Origin: Planctomycetota bacterium
Lineage (GTDB): Bacteria; Planctomycetota; Uabimicrobiia; Uabimicrobiales; Uabimicrobiaceae
DNA length: 64,000 nt
Direction of reading: 5' to 3'
NCBI GenBank assembly: GCA_029260735.1
Contig: JAJDCR010000132.1
Span: 17,238 to 81,237 of the forward strand
Part shown: positions 8,975 through 16,948 of the stretch, piece by piece
Position numbering within the stretch: the stretch's first letter is position 1
How the letters are laid out: each line of letters starts with the position of its first letter
The notes under the pieces: generated by a model
What the model saw: the letters and a program-made list of their open reading frames with translations, nothing else
What the model was told of the DNA's origin: nothing
Database searches by the model: none
Made by a program: the position numbers and the translations under genes

Positions 8975-10798
8975 ATGCACTGGATAGAAACACAAAACGA
9001 GATTCGCTACCAAGTATTGGCCATTACCAATTTTTTAAACGGTAGTCTGTGCCTGAAGAAGGTGCAGTCGTCGCCAGAGATAACAGAAATACGAGGGAGC
9101 TTAAACGGATCAGAAGGCGAGGCTGTCCACGAAGTTAGATTCCCTAGAAAAGAGTGGAGCGAGGAGAGCGCAAAGGAATGGATAGATAAGCGCAAGGAGA
9201 AAATTATGTTGAAGAATGTTGTTGAGAAAATAAACAAATCCTCAGGTGTTCAAAGCATTCTGTTCTTAGAGAAAGAATTCACAGAGAAATCAGCTAAGGA
9301 TTTCCTTATATCCAAGGGCCTAGACACTGCCAACTTGCAAAAAGTGGACGGTGGTTTTTTCACAGAGATCAATAGTCGAGATGCTTTCCAAAAAGGAACT
9401 CTGCGCAAGATCATCATGCGCAAAGGTATCGAGGCTTGGACTGGCCAGCTAATTGAGATCCAAAAGAGTATGACTTCTCCTCTTTTAGATGAATTTGCAC
9501 TCTCTGAGGATGACCTGCACGACTTAGAAGACCTAGATATATATGAAGTAACTCTGTGTAAATCACCCGTTGTTGGAGTGCCAGCCGCTTTCACTATAGT
9601 AAAGGCAGAAAACGCTCCTGAACAAGATTTTTCTCGTTGGTGCAAGATAGAGAAAGCGGACAAAGTAAAAAAGCAAGTATTCGGATATGTCCTTGTACCT
9701 GGTGTTTTCGACTCGCAAGGTGACAGATTAACAGCTAAAGAAATTGAAAAAGCTTGCCACTCTTTTATGCGCAACATGGCATTTCGCAACCAACAAGGAA
9801 CAGGTACGGGCATTGAACACAAAGTGTTTTGCGCCGCTGCTTATCCAATAGAAAACTTCTTTGATGAGAAAGGTGTTAATGGGGTAAAGGGTGGATGGTG
9901 GGCTGGGAAACAAATAGTCGATGATGGATTATGGAAAGCCATCGAAGACGGTGAAATTAACGGATTCTCTGTGGGTGGCCGTGCAGGGATAAGAAAAAAG
10001 GCCGAATTTCAATTGCCTTTGGATGTGCCGAAGGTAAGTAAATCTAATATAGGAGTTTTCAAAATGGGAGAACTAGAAAAATTATTGAACCAGATTTTCG
10101 CATTAGCAAAATCTGCGGGAGATAATCAACAAGCTCTTATCCCCGAGGCCGTGATGAAGTTTAACATGCAGCCAAGCCAGATCGCGCAGAAATGCGAAGA
10201 GGGAGTAAACGTAATCGGTGCTCTAATGGGTGTTGAAATGATTCGAAAAGCGGTCAACGCTTCACCTACAAAGGGAGGTGATAGTGGTTGGACAGCCCTC
10301 AAAGTAATCGACATCGTAAAGCGCGGAGATTATGGGGAGTTCGGAACCACTTCTTTCGCTCAAGGACAAAGTGTTGCTAAAGCAAACCCAATGGCCCAAT
10401 ATGACTGGTACCAACAAATGCAGCAACAATTACAATGTCCACAACAGCAGCCTACTCAAATGCCTCAAATTCAAATGCCTGTGATGCCCAATCAGTATCC
10501 ACAGCAAATGCCTTATAATCCATATCAAAATCAACAACAGGCTCAAAATATGCAGCATCTAGAACAGCAAAGAGTTCAGCTTGAGAAAGCTTTAGATATG
10601 TTAGAGGATCAAATTGATCTTGCTGGAGGAGGAGGAGTTCCTCAACGCCAAAGCAACAACGATTTCGATCCCCCTATTGACATGATGCAAGATGGATACA
10701 ACGTTGAAGATATTGATTACGATTTCAATCCAATGGAGTTTTCTGCCTCTGATGCCGCTGGTATCAAAGATGCATTCCAAAGAGGGGAGATATCATAG
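8975..10798 (+). CDS. XkdF-like prohead protease fused to scaffold
   Basis: 607 residues. Residues about 215-345 match the PBSX XkdF type of prohead protease: VFGYVLVPGVFDSQGDRL, then GIEHKVF, ENFFDE, KGGWWAGKQI and INGFSVGG. Upstream of it, KSPVVGVPAAFTIVKA is another protease-family hallmark. The C-terminal 240 residues are rich in Gln, Pro and Met, then helical and acidic, as in capsid scaffolds. Maturation proteases of this class cleave scaffold and capsid during head assembly. The gene sits directly before the capsid gene. An internal in-frame start (10064) would yield the scaffold alone. Confidence 0.8.
   Translation: MHWIETQNEIRYQVLAITNFLNGSLCLKKVQSSPEITEIRGSLNGSEGEAVHEVRFPRKEWSEESAKEWIDKRKEKIMLKNVVEKINKSSGVQSILFLEKEFTEKSAKDFLISKGLDTANLQKVDGGFFTEINSRDAFQKGTLRKIIMRKGIEAWTGQLIEIQKSMTSPLLDEFALSEDDLHDLEDLDIYEVTLCKSPVVGVPAAFTIVKAENAPEQDFSRWCKIEKADKVKKQVFGYVLVPGVFDSQGDRLTAKEIEKACHSFMRNMAFRNQQGTGTGIEHKVFCAAAYPIENFFDEKGVNGVKGGWWAGKQIVDDGLWKAIEDGEINGFSVGGRAGIRKKAEFQLPLDVPKVSKSNIGVFKMGELEKLLNQIFALAKSAGDNQQALIPEAVMKFNMQPSQIAQKCEEGVNVIGALMGVEMIRKAVNASPTKGGDSGWTALKVIDIVKRGDYGEFGTTSFAQGQSVAKANPMAQYDWYQQMQQQLQCPQQQPTQMPQIQMPVMPNQYPQQMPYNPYQNQQQAQNMQHLEQQRVQLEKALDMLEDQIDLAGGGGVPQRQSNNDFDPPIDMMQDGYNVEDIDYDFNPMEFSASDAAGIKDAFQRGEIS
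10064..10798 (+). CDS. Nested in-frame scaffold protein from internal start
   Basis: An ATG at 10064, codon 364 of the protease gene, is preceded by AGGAG at 10051-10055, eight bases upstream. That is a better ribosome site than many gene starts here. The product would be 244 residues: a helical head (MGELEKLLNQIFALAKSAGD), a Gln/Pro/Met-rich middle and an acidic tail. This mirrors lambda C/Nu3, where the scaffold is the separately started C-terminus of the protease. Presence of the site is seen; use is inferred. Confidence 0.6.
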   Translation: MGELEKLLNQIFALAKSAGDNQQALIPEAVMKFNMQPSQIAQKCEEGVNVIGALMGVEMIRKAVNASPTKGGDSGWTALKVIDIVKRGDYGEFGTTSFAQGQSVAKANPMAQYDWYQQMQQQLQCPQQQPTQMPQIQMPVMPNQYPQQMPYNPYQNQQQAQNMQHLEQQRVQLEKALDMLEDQIDLAGGGGVPQRQSNNDFDPPIDMMQDGYNVEDIDYDFNPMEFSASDAAGIKDAFQRGEIS

Positions 10799-10800
10799 AC

Positions 10801-12072
10801 ATGAGTGCTTTACAACAACATAGTCATGTTCAAGATCTTAACCCACATATGCAAAGAGCCTACAGAAGATTAGTTTCACAAGGCAATCAAAAACTAGCTA
10901 TTAAAAAGGCAAATGCAAGAACTCAGTGGAGGAATGGACAGGTTCAACCTGTTCATATCCCTATAGGACATGGGTTTAAGGGTCAGTCTCAGTATCGTAA
11001 TCATAATAACATTGCAAAGAGCCACATCGAATTTCCCTATGTTTCCACCTCTGGGCATATTACTAACCAATCCATGCGCAGAAGAGTAAACAGTACGATA
11101 GATAAAATGCTTCGTAAAAGTGCCGGGGCATTTGACACTAGCGATTTAGCTAACGGTGGTGCTCTTTTAGAAGCGCAAAGCGCTTACTTGTTTGCTCTTA
11201 TAAAGGATGAGCCAACAGTACTAAATGAAGCTCGTCTAGTCCCTCTTGCAGCCAAGCAACAGACAATAGACAGAATTACTTTTGCTAGTCGAATTTTCCA
11301 CACAGCCACAGAAGGTGCAGCTCTCGCGGAAGGTAAACGCAGCAAGCCGACTATGAGTAAAATCCAAATGAATGCTCAGACCTTCAAAGCCGAGATTCGG
11401 CTAACCTATGAATCTCTTATTAATAACATAATGAGGCTCGGAAAACAGGGTTTGGCTATTCGCGGAAGTAGATTCGAGAACATGGTTATTTGCTTGGCAG
11501 CAGAGCAAGCAGCTTTGGACATGGAAGAATTTGCTATGTTGAGTGATTCCGCTTCAGCAGATGCCGACTTGAATAAATTTGAGGGATGGCTAAAAATTGC
11601 TGCTAGTAACAACGCCTTTTCTCATGGATCAAATCCAGTAAACAAAGAATTCTTCAAAAAAACTTTCCTCACTATTCCTAAACAATACCGTTCTAGTCGA
11701 AAGATAAGACTTCGTTGGTTGATGTCTCCAGACTTGAATGTTGAGTGGATGGACGAAATGGCTGATCGAGTTACTCCATTCGGTGACGGACTTCTTGCTG
11801 GAAACAGTGGTAAGCAGATGATGAGTGCATATAGAATTCCTATTATCGAAAGCTCAACAATGCGTACCGACTTGGGGGCTGGAAGCAACGAAGGACAAGC
11901 CCTTTGTACAGATCCTCGAAATTTAATCCTTGGTTTGCATGAGCAAGTCTATATGGACTCAGACAAGGACGTTGGTACCTCAGAAGCTATCTTTGTTCTT
12001 AGGTTTGCCGTTGACGCAAAAATGGAACAGCCTGAAGGTTCTACCCTGGGAGAAGACGTAGTCGTTAACTAG
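10801..12072 (+). CDS. Major capsid protein (HK97 fold)
   Basis: 423 residues, two bases after the protease/scaffold gene. The N-terminal about 95 residues are basic and Gln/Asn-rich, possibly a delta-like scaffold tail. Then comes a capsid-type core: LLEAQSAYLFALIKDEPTVLNEAR, DRITFASRIFH, TFKAEIRLTYESL, LRWLMSPDLN, YRIPIIESS and NLILGLHEQVYMDSDKDV. The final stretch resembles the P-domain strands of encapsulin/HK97-type shells. Position after protease and before head-tail genes supports the call. A GC hairpin follows. Confidence 0.88.
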   Translation: MSALQQHSHVQDLNPHMQRAYRRLVSQGNQKLAIKKANARTQWRNGQVQPVHIPIGHGFKGQSQYRNHNNIAKSHIEFPYVSTSGHITNQSMRRRVNSTIDKMLRKSAGAFDTSDLANGGALLEAQSAYLFALIKDEPTVLNEARLVPLAAKQQTIDRITFASRIFHTATEGAALAEGKRSKPTMSKIQMNAQTFKAEIRLTYESLINNIMRLGKQGLAIRGSRFENMVICLAAEQAALDMEEFAMLSDSASADADLNKFEGWLKIAASNNAFSHGSNPVNKEFFKKTFLTIPKQYRSSRKIRLRWLMSPDLNVEWMDEMADRVTPFGDGLLAGNSGKQMMSAYRIPIIESSTMRTDLGAGSNEGQALCTDPRNLILGLHEQVYMDSDKDVGTSEAIFVLRFAVDAKMEQPEGSTLGEDVVVN

Positions 12073-12103
12073 TCTAGATTATCCACCTCCAAAAACGATA
12101 ACA

Positions 12104-12121
12104 CTCCCCCCAGCGGGGGAG
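12104..12121 (+). terminator. Perfect GC hairpin after capsid gene
   Basis: CTCCCCC-CAGC-GGGGGAG forms a 7-bp stem. No T run follows; instead AGGAAAGG for the next gene lies directly downstream. More likely an mRNA-stabilising or attenuating hairpin that sets capsid expression above the downstream genes than a full terminator. A similar hairpin-then-RBS layout occurs at 33519. Confidence 0.5.
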
Positions 12122-12139
12122 AATAGGAAAGGAAAAGTA

Positions 12140-12784
12140 GTGGCCAAGAAAGAAGATAAAGAGGAAAAAAAAGAAGAAGAGTCTACCTCTAAAAAGATTA
12201 GCCCAGGAATGAAAAAATCTGGCCTCCAAGGGAAAATTAAATCCAAGGAAAAAGAGGAACCCAAAACTAAAGAAGAAATCGAAGTAGTTGAAAACCCCGA
12301 AGAAGAAGAATATTCAGATATAGAAGAGGATAGCTCTGGAGAAGGAAAGGAAAAACCTAAGAAAATAGAAGTTGATGTAGATTTTCTCAGGAAAATGGCC
12401 GAAAAAATAGATTCTATCGAGAAATCTCAGGCCAAAAAAGATGAGGAGATAGAGTTTCTAAAAGGATTACTTAGCGAAAATCAACCTAAGAAAAAAAAGA
12501 AACCTCGCACGTATCGACAAGGGCCAGGATATTTCCGACTAAACAGAATCACACCTAGTGAGGCAGGAATTATTGGCCCGCACGGAAAAACCTACAGGAG
12601 AGAAAAAAAAGGAAGTAACGAGCATTATCATTTCTTCCAAAAGAACCTTGTTGGGGAGAGAGATTTTGATGTCATCTCAGAGAACGAAAACATTGTCTAC
12701 GTAGAAGAGTATGATTTTGCCCTGAAGCTCAGGATGATGCCGGAGAGATTCGCCGAAGAATTTCCTGAAGATGGCGACTCATAA
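12140..12784 (+). CDS. Charged head-associated protein, function unknown
   Basis: 214 residues from a GTG preceded by AGGAAAGGAAAAG. The first 125 residues are almost entirely Lys/Glu with a predicted coiled coil (VDFLRKMAEKIDSIEKS). Residues 130-214 are a compact aromatic domain (TYRQGPGYFRLNRITPSEAG, HYHFFQKNLVGERDF). The layout suggests a flexible tether plus a folded binding module, for example a capsid decoration protein. No family recognised. It overlaps the next gene by 14 bases. Confidence 0.5.
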   Translation: MAKKEDKEEKKEEESTSKKISPGMKKSGLQGKIKSKEKEEPKTKEEIEVVENPEEEEYSDIEEDSSGEGKEKPKKIEVDVDFLRKMAEKIDSIEKSQAKKDEEIEFLKGLLSENQPKKKKKPRTYRQGPGYFRLNRITPSEAGIIGPHGKTYRREKKGSNEHYHFFQKNLVGERDFDVISENENIVYVEEYDFALKLRMMPERFAEEFPEDGDS

Positions 12785-13160
12785 TTGGGAGGCTTGGATT
12801 GGTCTATCCGATCCTACGGTAATTTCTCGCCCTCTATTCAAAAGCACTGAGACAAAAATAATTTTCACCATAATAGAGGGCGAAGAAAGAACCCCTGTCA
12901 ATATAGAGAACAATGTCATTACCTTCTCAGCGAGACAGATACACAATAAAGTTGCTTTGTCCGATCCAGTGACTTGCTCTGTTACAGACCACGAAAATGG
13001 TATTTGTGAAGCTGACCTAAGTGCTGACGACCTAGCCATTGATGAAGCAAATGGAAAAGACTGCTATGGTGAAATTAACATTCGTAGCGGAGAAGGACAA
13101 CCAATAAAGGATCGAGTAACTTTTCGCTTCGTAGTTGAAGACACAATCGAGACAACATAA
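12771..13160 (+). CDS. Phage head/neck protein, beta-rich, unknown
   Basis: 129 residues. The order of strands (SRPLFKSTETKIIFTI, NVITFSAR, GICEADLSADDL, CYGEINIRSG, RVTFRFVVED) resembles a small immunoglobulin-like phage domain. The gene at 13570 has a similar plan, including DLSA/DISANDLD, so the two may be distant paralogues. Its stop overlaps the next ATG by one base. Location between capsid and connector genes suggests a head-tail joining role. Confidence 0.5.
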   Translation: MATHNWEAWIGLSDPTVISRPLFKSTETKIIFTIIEGEERTPVNIENNVITFSARQIHNKVALSDPVTCSVTDHENGICEADLSADDLAIDEANGKDCYGEINIRSGEGQPIKDRVTFRFVVEDTIETT

Positions 13161-13573
13161 TGCCTAATCTTGTAACACTAAGTAATAGAACTAGATACCT
13201 CAAAGACATCGAAATCGGGCCAAAGGGAGTAAGGCAAGACGAAATCGAAGATGCACAAGAGTATGCCGACAACTACATTGAGGGGAAGCTAGGGACAATA
13301 TTCGCGGCTCCCAACATCCCTAAGATGATAGAAAAAATTGCTGACATGCTCGCTTCTTCTCACGTTCTTAGATTCGCCCATAACTTAAATAGCCCAAAGA
13401 AAAGTGAAAGAGCTACCGAGTTAAAAGAGGAGGCTCAGGGATTAGTAAAAGAAATCCTTGATGGTTGTTTAGGGTTAGTGATGGCTGATGGATCTTTTCA
13501 TCCCGATTACCCTGGTATATCCAAGTCGGTAGATGAAAACGAGGAAGAAGACGAAATTGAGATCCTTAAATGA
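13160..13573 (+). CDS. Head-tail connector protein (Mu gp36/DUF1320-like)
   Basis: 137 residues. Largely helical with the pattern of Mu gp36-type connectors: an N-terminal strand, ALPHA segments EDAQEYADNYIEGKLG, a long helix PKMIEKIADMLASSHVLRFAH, then AQGLVKEILDGCLGLVMADG and an acidic tail. These proteins sit below the portal. Neighbouring Mu-like tail-completion gene at 14007 supports this. Assignment by pattern. Confidence 0.6.
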   Translation: MPNLVTLSNRTRYLKDIEIGPKGVRQDEIEDAQEYADNYIEGKLGTIFAAPNIPKMIEKIADMLASSHVLRFAHNLNSPKKSERATELKEEAQGLVKEILDGCLGLVMADGSFHPDYPGISKSVDENEEEDEIEILK

Positions 13574-14007
13574 CAAGCTCATACGATATCTACAAAAGAG
13601 CTAAATCACTGCCTAGTCTTATGGGCCACTGTGACTACACAATGACCTTCACTGTAGGGCAAGATGACTTTGGTTGGGCTATCGGATCTCATTCGGAAAA
13701 ATTCCTCGGCACAGTTTTAGACCTAACTGGAGCAAAGGTTTTTCTTTCTCTTTTTAGATTACCAACAACACCTTCTGTTTTAGATCTAGCGGCAGGATAT
13801 GGACAAGGGTATGAGTGTGAAATTTTCAAGAATGCTGGAGTGCTTGATGCAGATCCGGCGAAAGGGATATTCTCCGTTGACATTTCCGCGAACGACCTCG
13901 ATGTCTATGGTCAAGTTATCGGAGAGATCAAAGTTGAAACCAGTTCTGGAAAAACTATATGCCCAGGACAATTCAAAACAAAAATAATCAAAAGGTTGTC
14001 TAGCTAA
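13570..14007 (+). CDS. Phage head-tail region protein, beta-rich, unknown
   Basis: 145 residues starting in ATGA overlap with the connector gene. Strands include YDYTMTF-like DYTMTFTVGQDDFGWAI, KVFLSLFRL, YECEIFKNAGVL, IFSVDISANDLDVYGQVIGEIKVET. It resembles the protein at 12771 in length and strand order. No family recognised. The next start overlaps its stop by one base (TAATG). Confidence 0.5.
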   Translation: MTSSYDIYKRAKSLPSLMGHCDYTMTFTVGQDDFGWAIGSHSEKFLGTVLDLTGAKVFLSLFRLPTTPSVLDLAAGYGQGYECEIFKNAGVLDADPAKGIFSVDISANDLDVYGQVIGEIKVETSSGKTICPGQFKTKIIKRLSS

Positions 14008-14537
14008 TGGGCGATTCATTCTCTATCGGTAGACAAGGTTTTAAAGACATGGATAAATTAATAAATTCCATGTCTAGAGCAACCTCTGCATTTCCGCGCA
14101 AGATGGAAAAAGCGATGCACGATGCTGGAGATATCGCTCAAAAACACATCGCTCGCAACTTTGCCTCGCATGGGTCAGAGTTTGGAAACAGTTGGAAACC
14201 TCTTCATCCACTAACTCAGAAAGATCGAAAGAAGAAAGGGTTTAAACCTAGCCGCCCGATACTTGTTCGGCGAGGTTGGCTACGAGCATCACTAACGAGT
14301 AAAACTTCAGCTAATGCCAAGCGGGAGATTAGCAGCAGAGGAATAAAGATGTACTCTACTCTCAAAGTAAAAGGAGGAGATAATTTATTTGAAATTCATC
14401 AACGCGGACTAGGACGAGTTCCTGCGAGAAAGATGGTGAGGGAAGGCTCTCCTCCCTGGGTTTCTGCTTCGGCATGGAAAGAGATTGAAGCAAGATTTCT
14501 GGGTGCGTTTTTAGAGGTTAGAAGGGAAATGATCTAG
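14007..14537 (+). CDS. Tail completion / virion morphogenesis protein (Mu gpG-like)
   Basis: 176 residues. Matches the phage virion morphogenesis family: an N-terminal helix pair (LINSMSRATSAFPRKMEKAMHDAGDIAQKHI shortened here), NFASHGSEFGNSW.PL, a basic LTQKDRKKKG, RPILVRRGWLRASLTS, and the terminal FEIHQRGLGRVPARKMV. These proteins join tail to head. Gene order between connector and tail tube fits. Confidence 0.75.
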   Translation: MGDSFSIGRQGFKDMDKLINSMSRATSAFPRKMEKAMHDAGDIAQKHIARNFASHGSEFGNSWKPLHPLTQKDRKKKGFKPSRPILVRRGWLRASLTSKTSANAKREISSRGIKMYSTLKVKGGDNLFEIHQRGLGRVPARKMVREGSPPWVSASAWKEIEARFLGAFLEVRREMI

Positions 14538-15055
14538 TGGTTCATCCCAACAAAACCAAAGGCAGAAAAATTACTCCTCTAGATAAAGCATTCAGAGAAT
14601 TTGGGGAGTTAATAAAAAGAGAATTCGACAAGGATGCAACGTACAGAGATTCTCAGGACGAAGCAATAAAGAGAGTTTATTTTGGGGATCCTGGAAATAT
14701 AAACGAAACACCCAGCCTATCACTGGAGATGCCTGGTGTCAATTTTAAGAAGAGTCCACAAGACAGTGGATCAGATGCGAAAGTTAGCTGGAAAATACGC
14801 TATTACGGCGGTGATTCTGATAGGGAAGATGTGTTATTCCAGACCATTCGTGCTGCTCTTACGATTAAGCTCATTATAGTTGACAACGATAAAATACCAA
14901 CGAAAGACGGCACCAAAAATTTTGTATTTAGTACGTCAGATCAAGATTTTAACATAGAGTTCGGAATCATTGAGGCAGATGAAGAGGCCGAATATAGTGG
15001 ACTTCAAATCGCTGAGCTCTTATTCGTCTCTGATTTTTCAGAAACAGGATATTAA
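14537..15055 (+). CDS. Tail terminator-like protein
   Basis: 172 residues from a GTG overlapping the preceding stop (TAGTGG). It lies between the tail-completion and tube genes, the usual place of tail terminators. Features: a helical N-terminus (LDKAFREFGELIKREF), SWKIRYYGGDSDREDVLFQTIRAA and a C-terminal beta segment (SGLQIAELLFVSDFSE). No strong family signature; role from synteny. Confidence 0.5.
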   Translation: MVHPNKTKGRKITPLDKAFREFGELIKREFDKDATYRDSQDEAIKRVYFGDPGNINETPSLSLEMPGVNFKKSPQDSGSDAKVSWKIRYYGGDSDREDVLFQTIRAALTIKLIIVDNDKIPTKDGTKNFVFSTSDQDFNIEFGIIEADEEAEYSGLQIAELLFVSDFSETGY

Positions 15056-15058
15056 ATT

Positions 15059-16102
15059 ATGTCTAGGCAAAGAGATATTAAAGATGTGGTTGTTTTCGGT
15101 AACCCATTCACAGGCGTTCAGGATGTCGCACTAGATCCGCAAGGAGAAAAGATTCCGCATTCAGGAGATGCTTCCACAAGTATACAGAATATCCAGATAA
15201 CTAAGATAAAAACAGGTATCTCTATAAGTGTTGAAGATCCTGACCACAAGAGAGATGTTGCCGGTGTTTTTTTTGGTGCCATTGTCTTTACGGCAGCGAT
15301 TGACAATATCATCACAAGCAATGGCCATGGATTGAACGACGGTGACAAAGTTCGATTTTTCACTACAGATACTTTGCCTGCTGGATTAGACCCGAACACA
15401 ACCTACTTTGTTATCAATAGCACAACCAACACCTTTAAAGTATCGCTTACCTCTGGGGGTTCCGAGATAACAATAACAGATATAGGAACAGGTATTCAGA
15501 AATTTCAAAGAGGACTTATCGAAGTTCTAAAAGTATCTGCAAAAGAAGGATGCAGCGAGATAGACGATTCAGCAGATGCAAATTTATTTATTTCCTTCTT
15601 GGGAGTCACCGGAAAAATGCTTGAGGTCACTATAGAGCTTCGGGATGTAACTCAAGCTCTAGGATTAATATCAATCGGTGAATTAGGCCAGTTAGACATA
15701 GTTGTCCCTCTCGGGTCAGTAACTAGTGGGCTAATCGGGAGCGATACAGAGACGTTCACTCTAAAAAATATGACCGTCGTTGGCCAAAACACAGGAGCGA
15801 AACACGCGGACATTGCAAGCAACAGTTTGAGCCTTGAAGGTGTAGGAGAAAACGGGGCCAATATCGAAAATACTCTTTCTGCAGGAGGGAGCACTCCTTT
15901 CGAAATCAACTGTGGCGACTCAGGAGAAATCTCGTATAAAATCCCTTCTGCTGATGGAGGAGATGACGAAACTGTAACTGTGAGCAATTGCGTTTGTACA
16001 GGTGTTGAGCTTAGCGTAGAACACGCCGGAAGACTGCAACGTAAATTTGACTTCGGATCGTTTTCGAGTGATGGCTCAACCCCTCCTTTAGTTCTTAGTT
16101 AG
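15059..16102 (+). CDS. Tail tube protein with inserted HGL/GD domain
   Basis: 347 residues. The outer parts look like a phage tail tube (IQNIQITKIKTGISISVE near the start; DDETVTVSNCVCTGVELSVEHAGRLQRKFDF near the end). Inserted at about residues 75-150 is the same motif set found at 1993: IITSNGHGL, DGDKVRFF, LPAGLDPNT, YFVINSTTNTFKVSL and GIQKF. Such insertions decorate tube exteriors in other phages. Directly followed by tail chaperone genes. Confidence 0.65.
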   Translation: MSRQRDIKDVVVFGNPFTGVQDVALDPQGEKIPHSGDASTSIQNIQITKIKTGISISVEDPDHKRDVAGVFFGAIVFTAAIDNIITSNGHGLNDGDKVRFFTTDTLPAGLDPNTTYFVINSTTNTFKVSLTSGGSEITITDIGTGIQKFQRGLIEVLKVSAKEGCSEIDDSADANLFISFLGVTGKMLEVTIELRDVTQALGLISIGELGQLDIVVPLGSVTSGLIGSDTETFTLKNMTVVGQNTGAKHADIASNSLSLEGVGENGANIENTLSAGGSTPFEINCGDSGEISYKIPSADGGDDETVTVSNCVCTGVELSVEHAGRLQRKFDFGSFSSDGSTPPLVLS

Positions 16103-16115
16103 GGAACAGAAAAAA

Positions 16116-16604
16116 ATGGAAAAACTAGACGAAAAAACAATGCGAATATCTCCTAATTTGGCAGGAGAAAAGATTCCTTTAGGGGACGGACAAGAGTGGA
16201 TCATTTCTCCAATGCCACTGGATGATAGTCTTGAAGAAACTCTTACGTTGATGGAGAGATATTCTGATTTAGAGGTTGAAATGCTTTACCCTGCAACCGT
16301 AGAAGATCCAGAAAGTAAAGAATCTCTCGAAGAAAACAAAGAGCCTGATATAAATCAGCGCATACAAGGCGGCATGAAGAAACATGTTAGAGCAACAAAA
16401 GACTATATTCTACACTCTCGTGAAATAGCTTTTCATATTCTTAAACTCAATTATCCTGAACTAACAAAAGAGTTATTCAATAAACACAGATTGGCCAATC
16501 TCGAAAACGTGAAAGATATAGTAAATATTTTTTCCGGAAAAAGCACCAAGTCCAAAGAACCTGAAGAAGAACAGAAAAAAAAAGTGAACTTGAACGATGC
16601 TTAG
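16116..16604 (+). CDS. Tail assembly chaperone, short form (G-like)
   Basis: 162 residues between tube and tape measure genes, the place of tail chaperones. Acidic, helical; ends EEEQKKKVNLNDA. A run of nine A at 16575-16583 lies in frame as AAA AAA AAA just before the stop. Slippage by -1 there joins it to the following frame (see 16116-16948). Chaperones of this kind coat the tape measure protein during tail assembly. Confidence 0.7.
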   Translation: MEKLDEKTMRISPNLAGEKIPLGDGQEWIISPMPLDDSLEETLTLMERYSDLEVEMLYPATVEDPESKESLEENKEPDINQRIQGGMKKHVRATKDYILHSREIAFHILKLNYPELTKELFNKHRLANLENVKDIVNIFSGKSTKSKEPEEEQKKKVNLNDA

Positions 16605-16948
16605 GCGACATCTCTTGGCGTGATTTTATACGCTGGATGGTAGCAGCTCTACGTAGCTTAAGCTTAGATGTAAGTAAACTAAACATCAATGAAGGAATGG
16701 ATATAGTTATTGTTTCGTTGAACTGCTTTCCTCCTAAGATTTGTAGCATTATCGAATTCTATCCACACTTGAAAGAAAGATTCGAAAGGCTGAAAAAAGA
16801 AGAGGAGAGAGTTAGCGAAAGAACCTCTCAAATCGAGATGAATACGAGTCATGGAAAAGGAAGTTTGTTCAAGCAAAAAATAAGAACTTCTGAGCAAATG
16901 GAACATCTAGTAAAAATGGGTTATGCAGTAAGAAAGAAAGCTGAGTAA
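16116..16948 (+). CDS. Tail assembly chaperone, -1 frameshift product (G-T-like)
   Basis: Reading frame 0 to the A9 run and then -1 gives an uninterrupted 277-residue product. After KKK it continues SELERCLGDISWRDFIRWM and joins the frame open at 16637-16948, ending MEHLVKMGYAVRKKAE. The downstream frame has no good start of its own: no Shine-Dalgarno sequence precedes the ATG at 16637, and codons upstream of it are open back to the slip site. This is the classic lambda G/GT arrangement. The stop is directly followed by the tape measure start. Confidence 0.75.
16575..16583 (+). promoter_or_regulatory. Slippery A9 tract for programmed -1 frameshift
   Basis: Nine consecutive A with in-frame phasing A AAA AAA, letting two tRNA-Lys re-pair one base back. 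The stop of the 0 frame follows 18 bases after the tract. I see only a weak GCG...CGC pairing downstream, so a strong stimulating structure is not evident. Confidence 0.7.
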
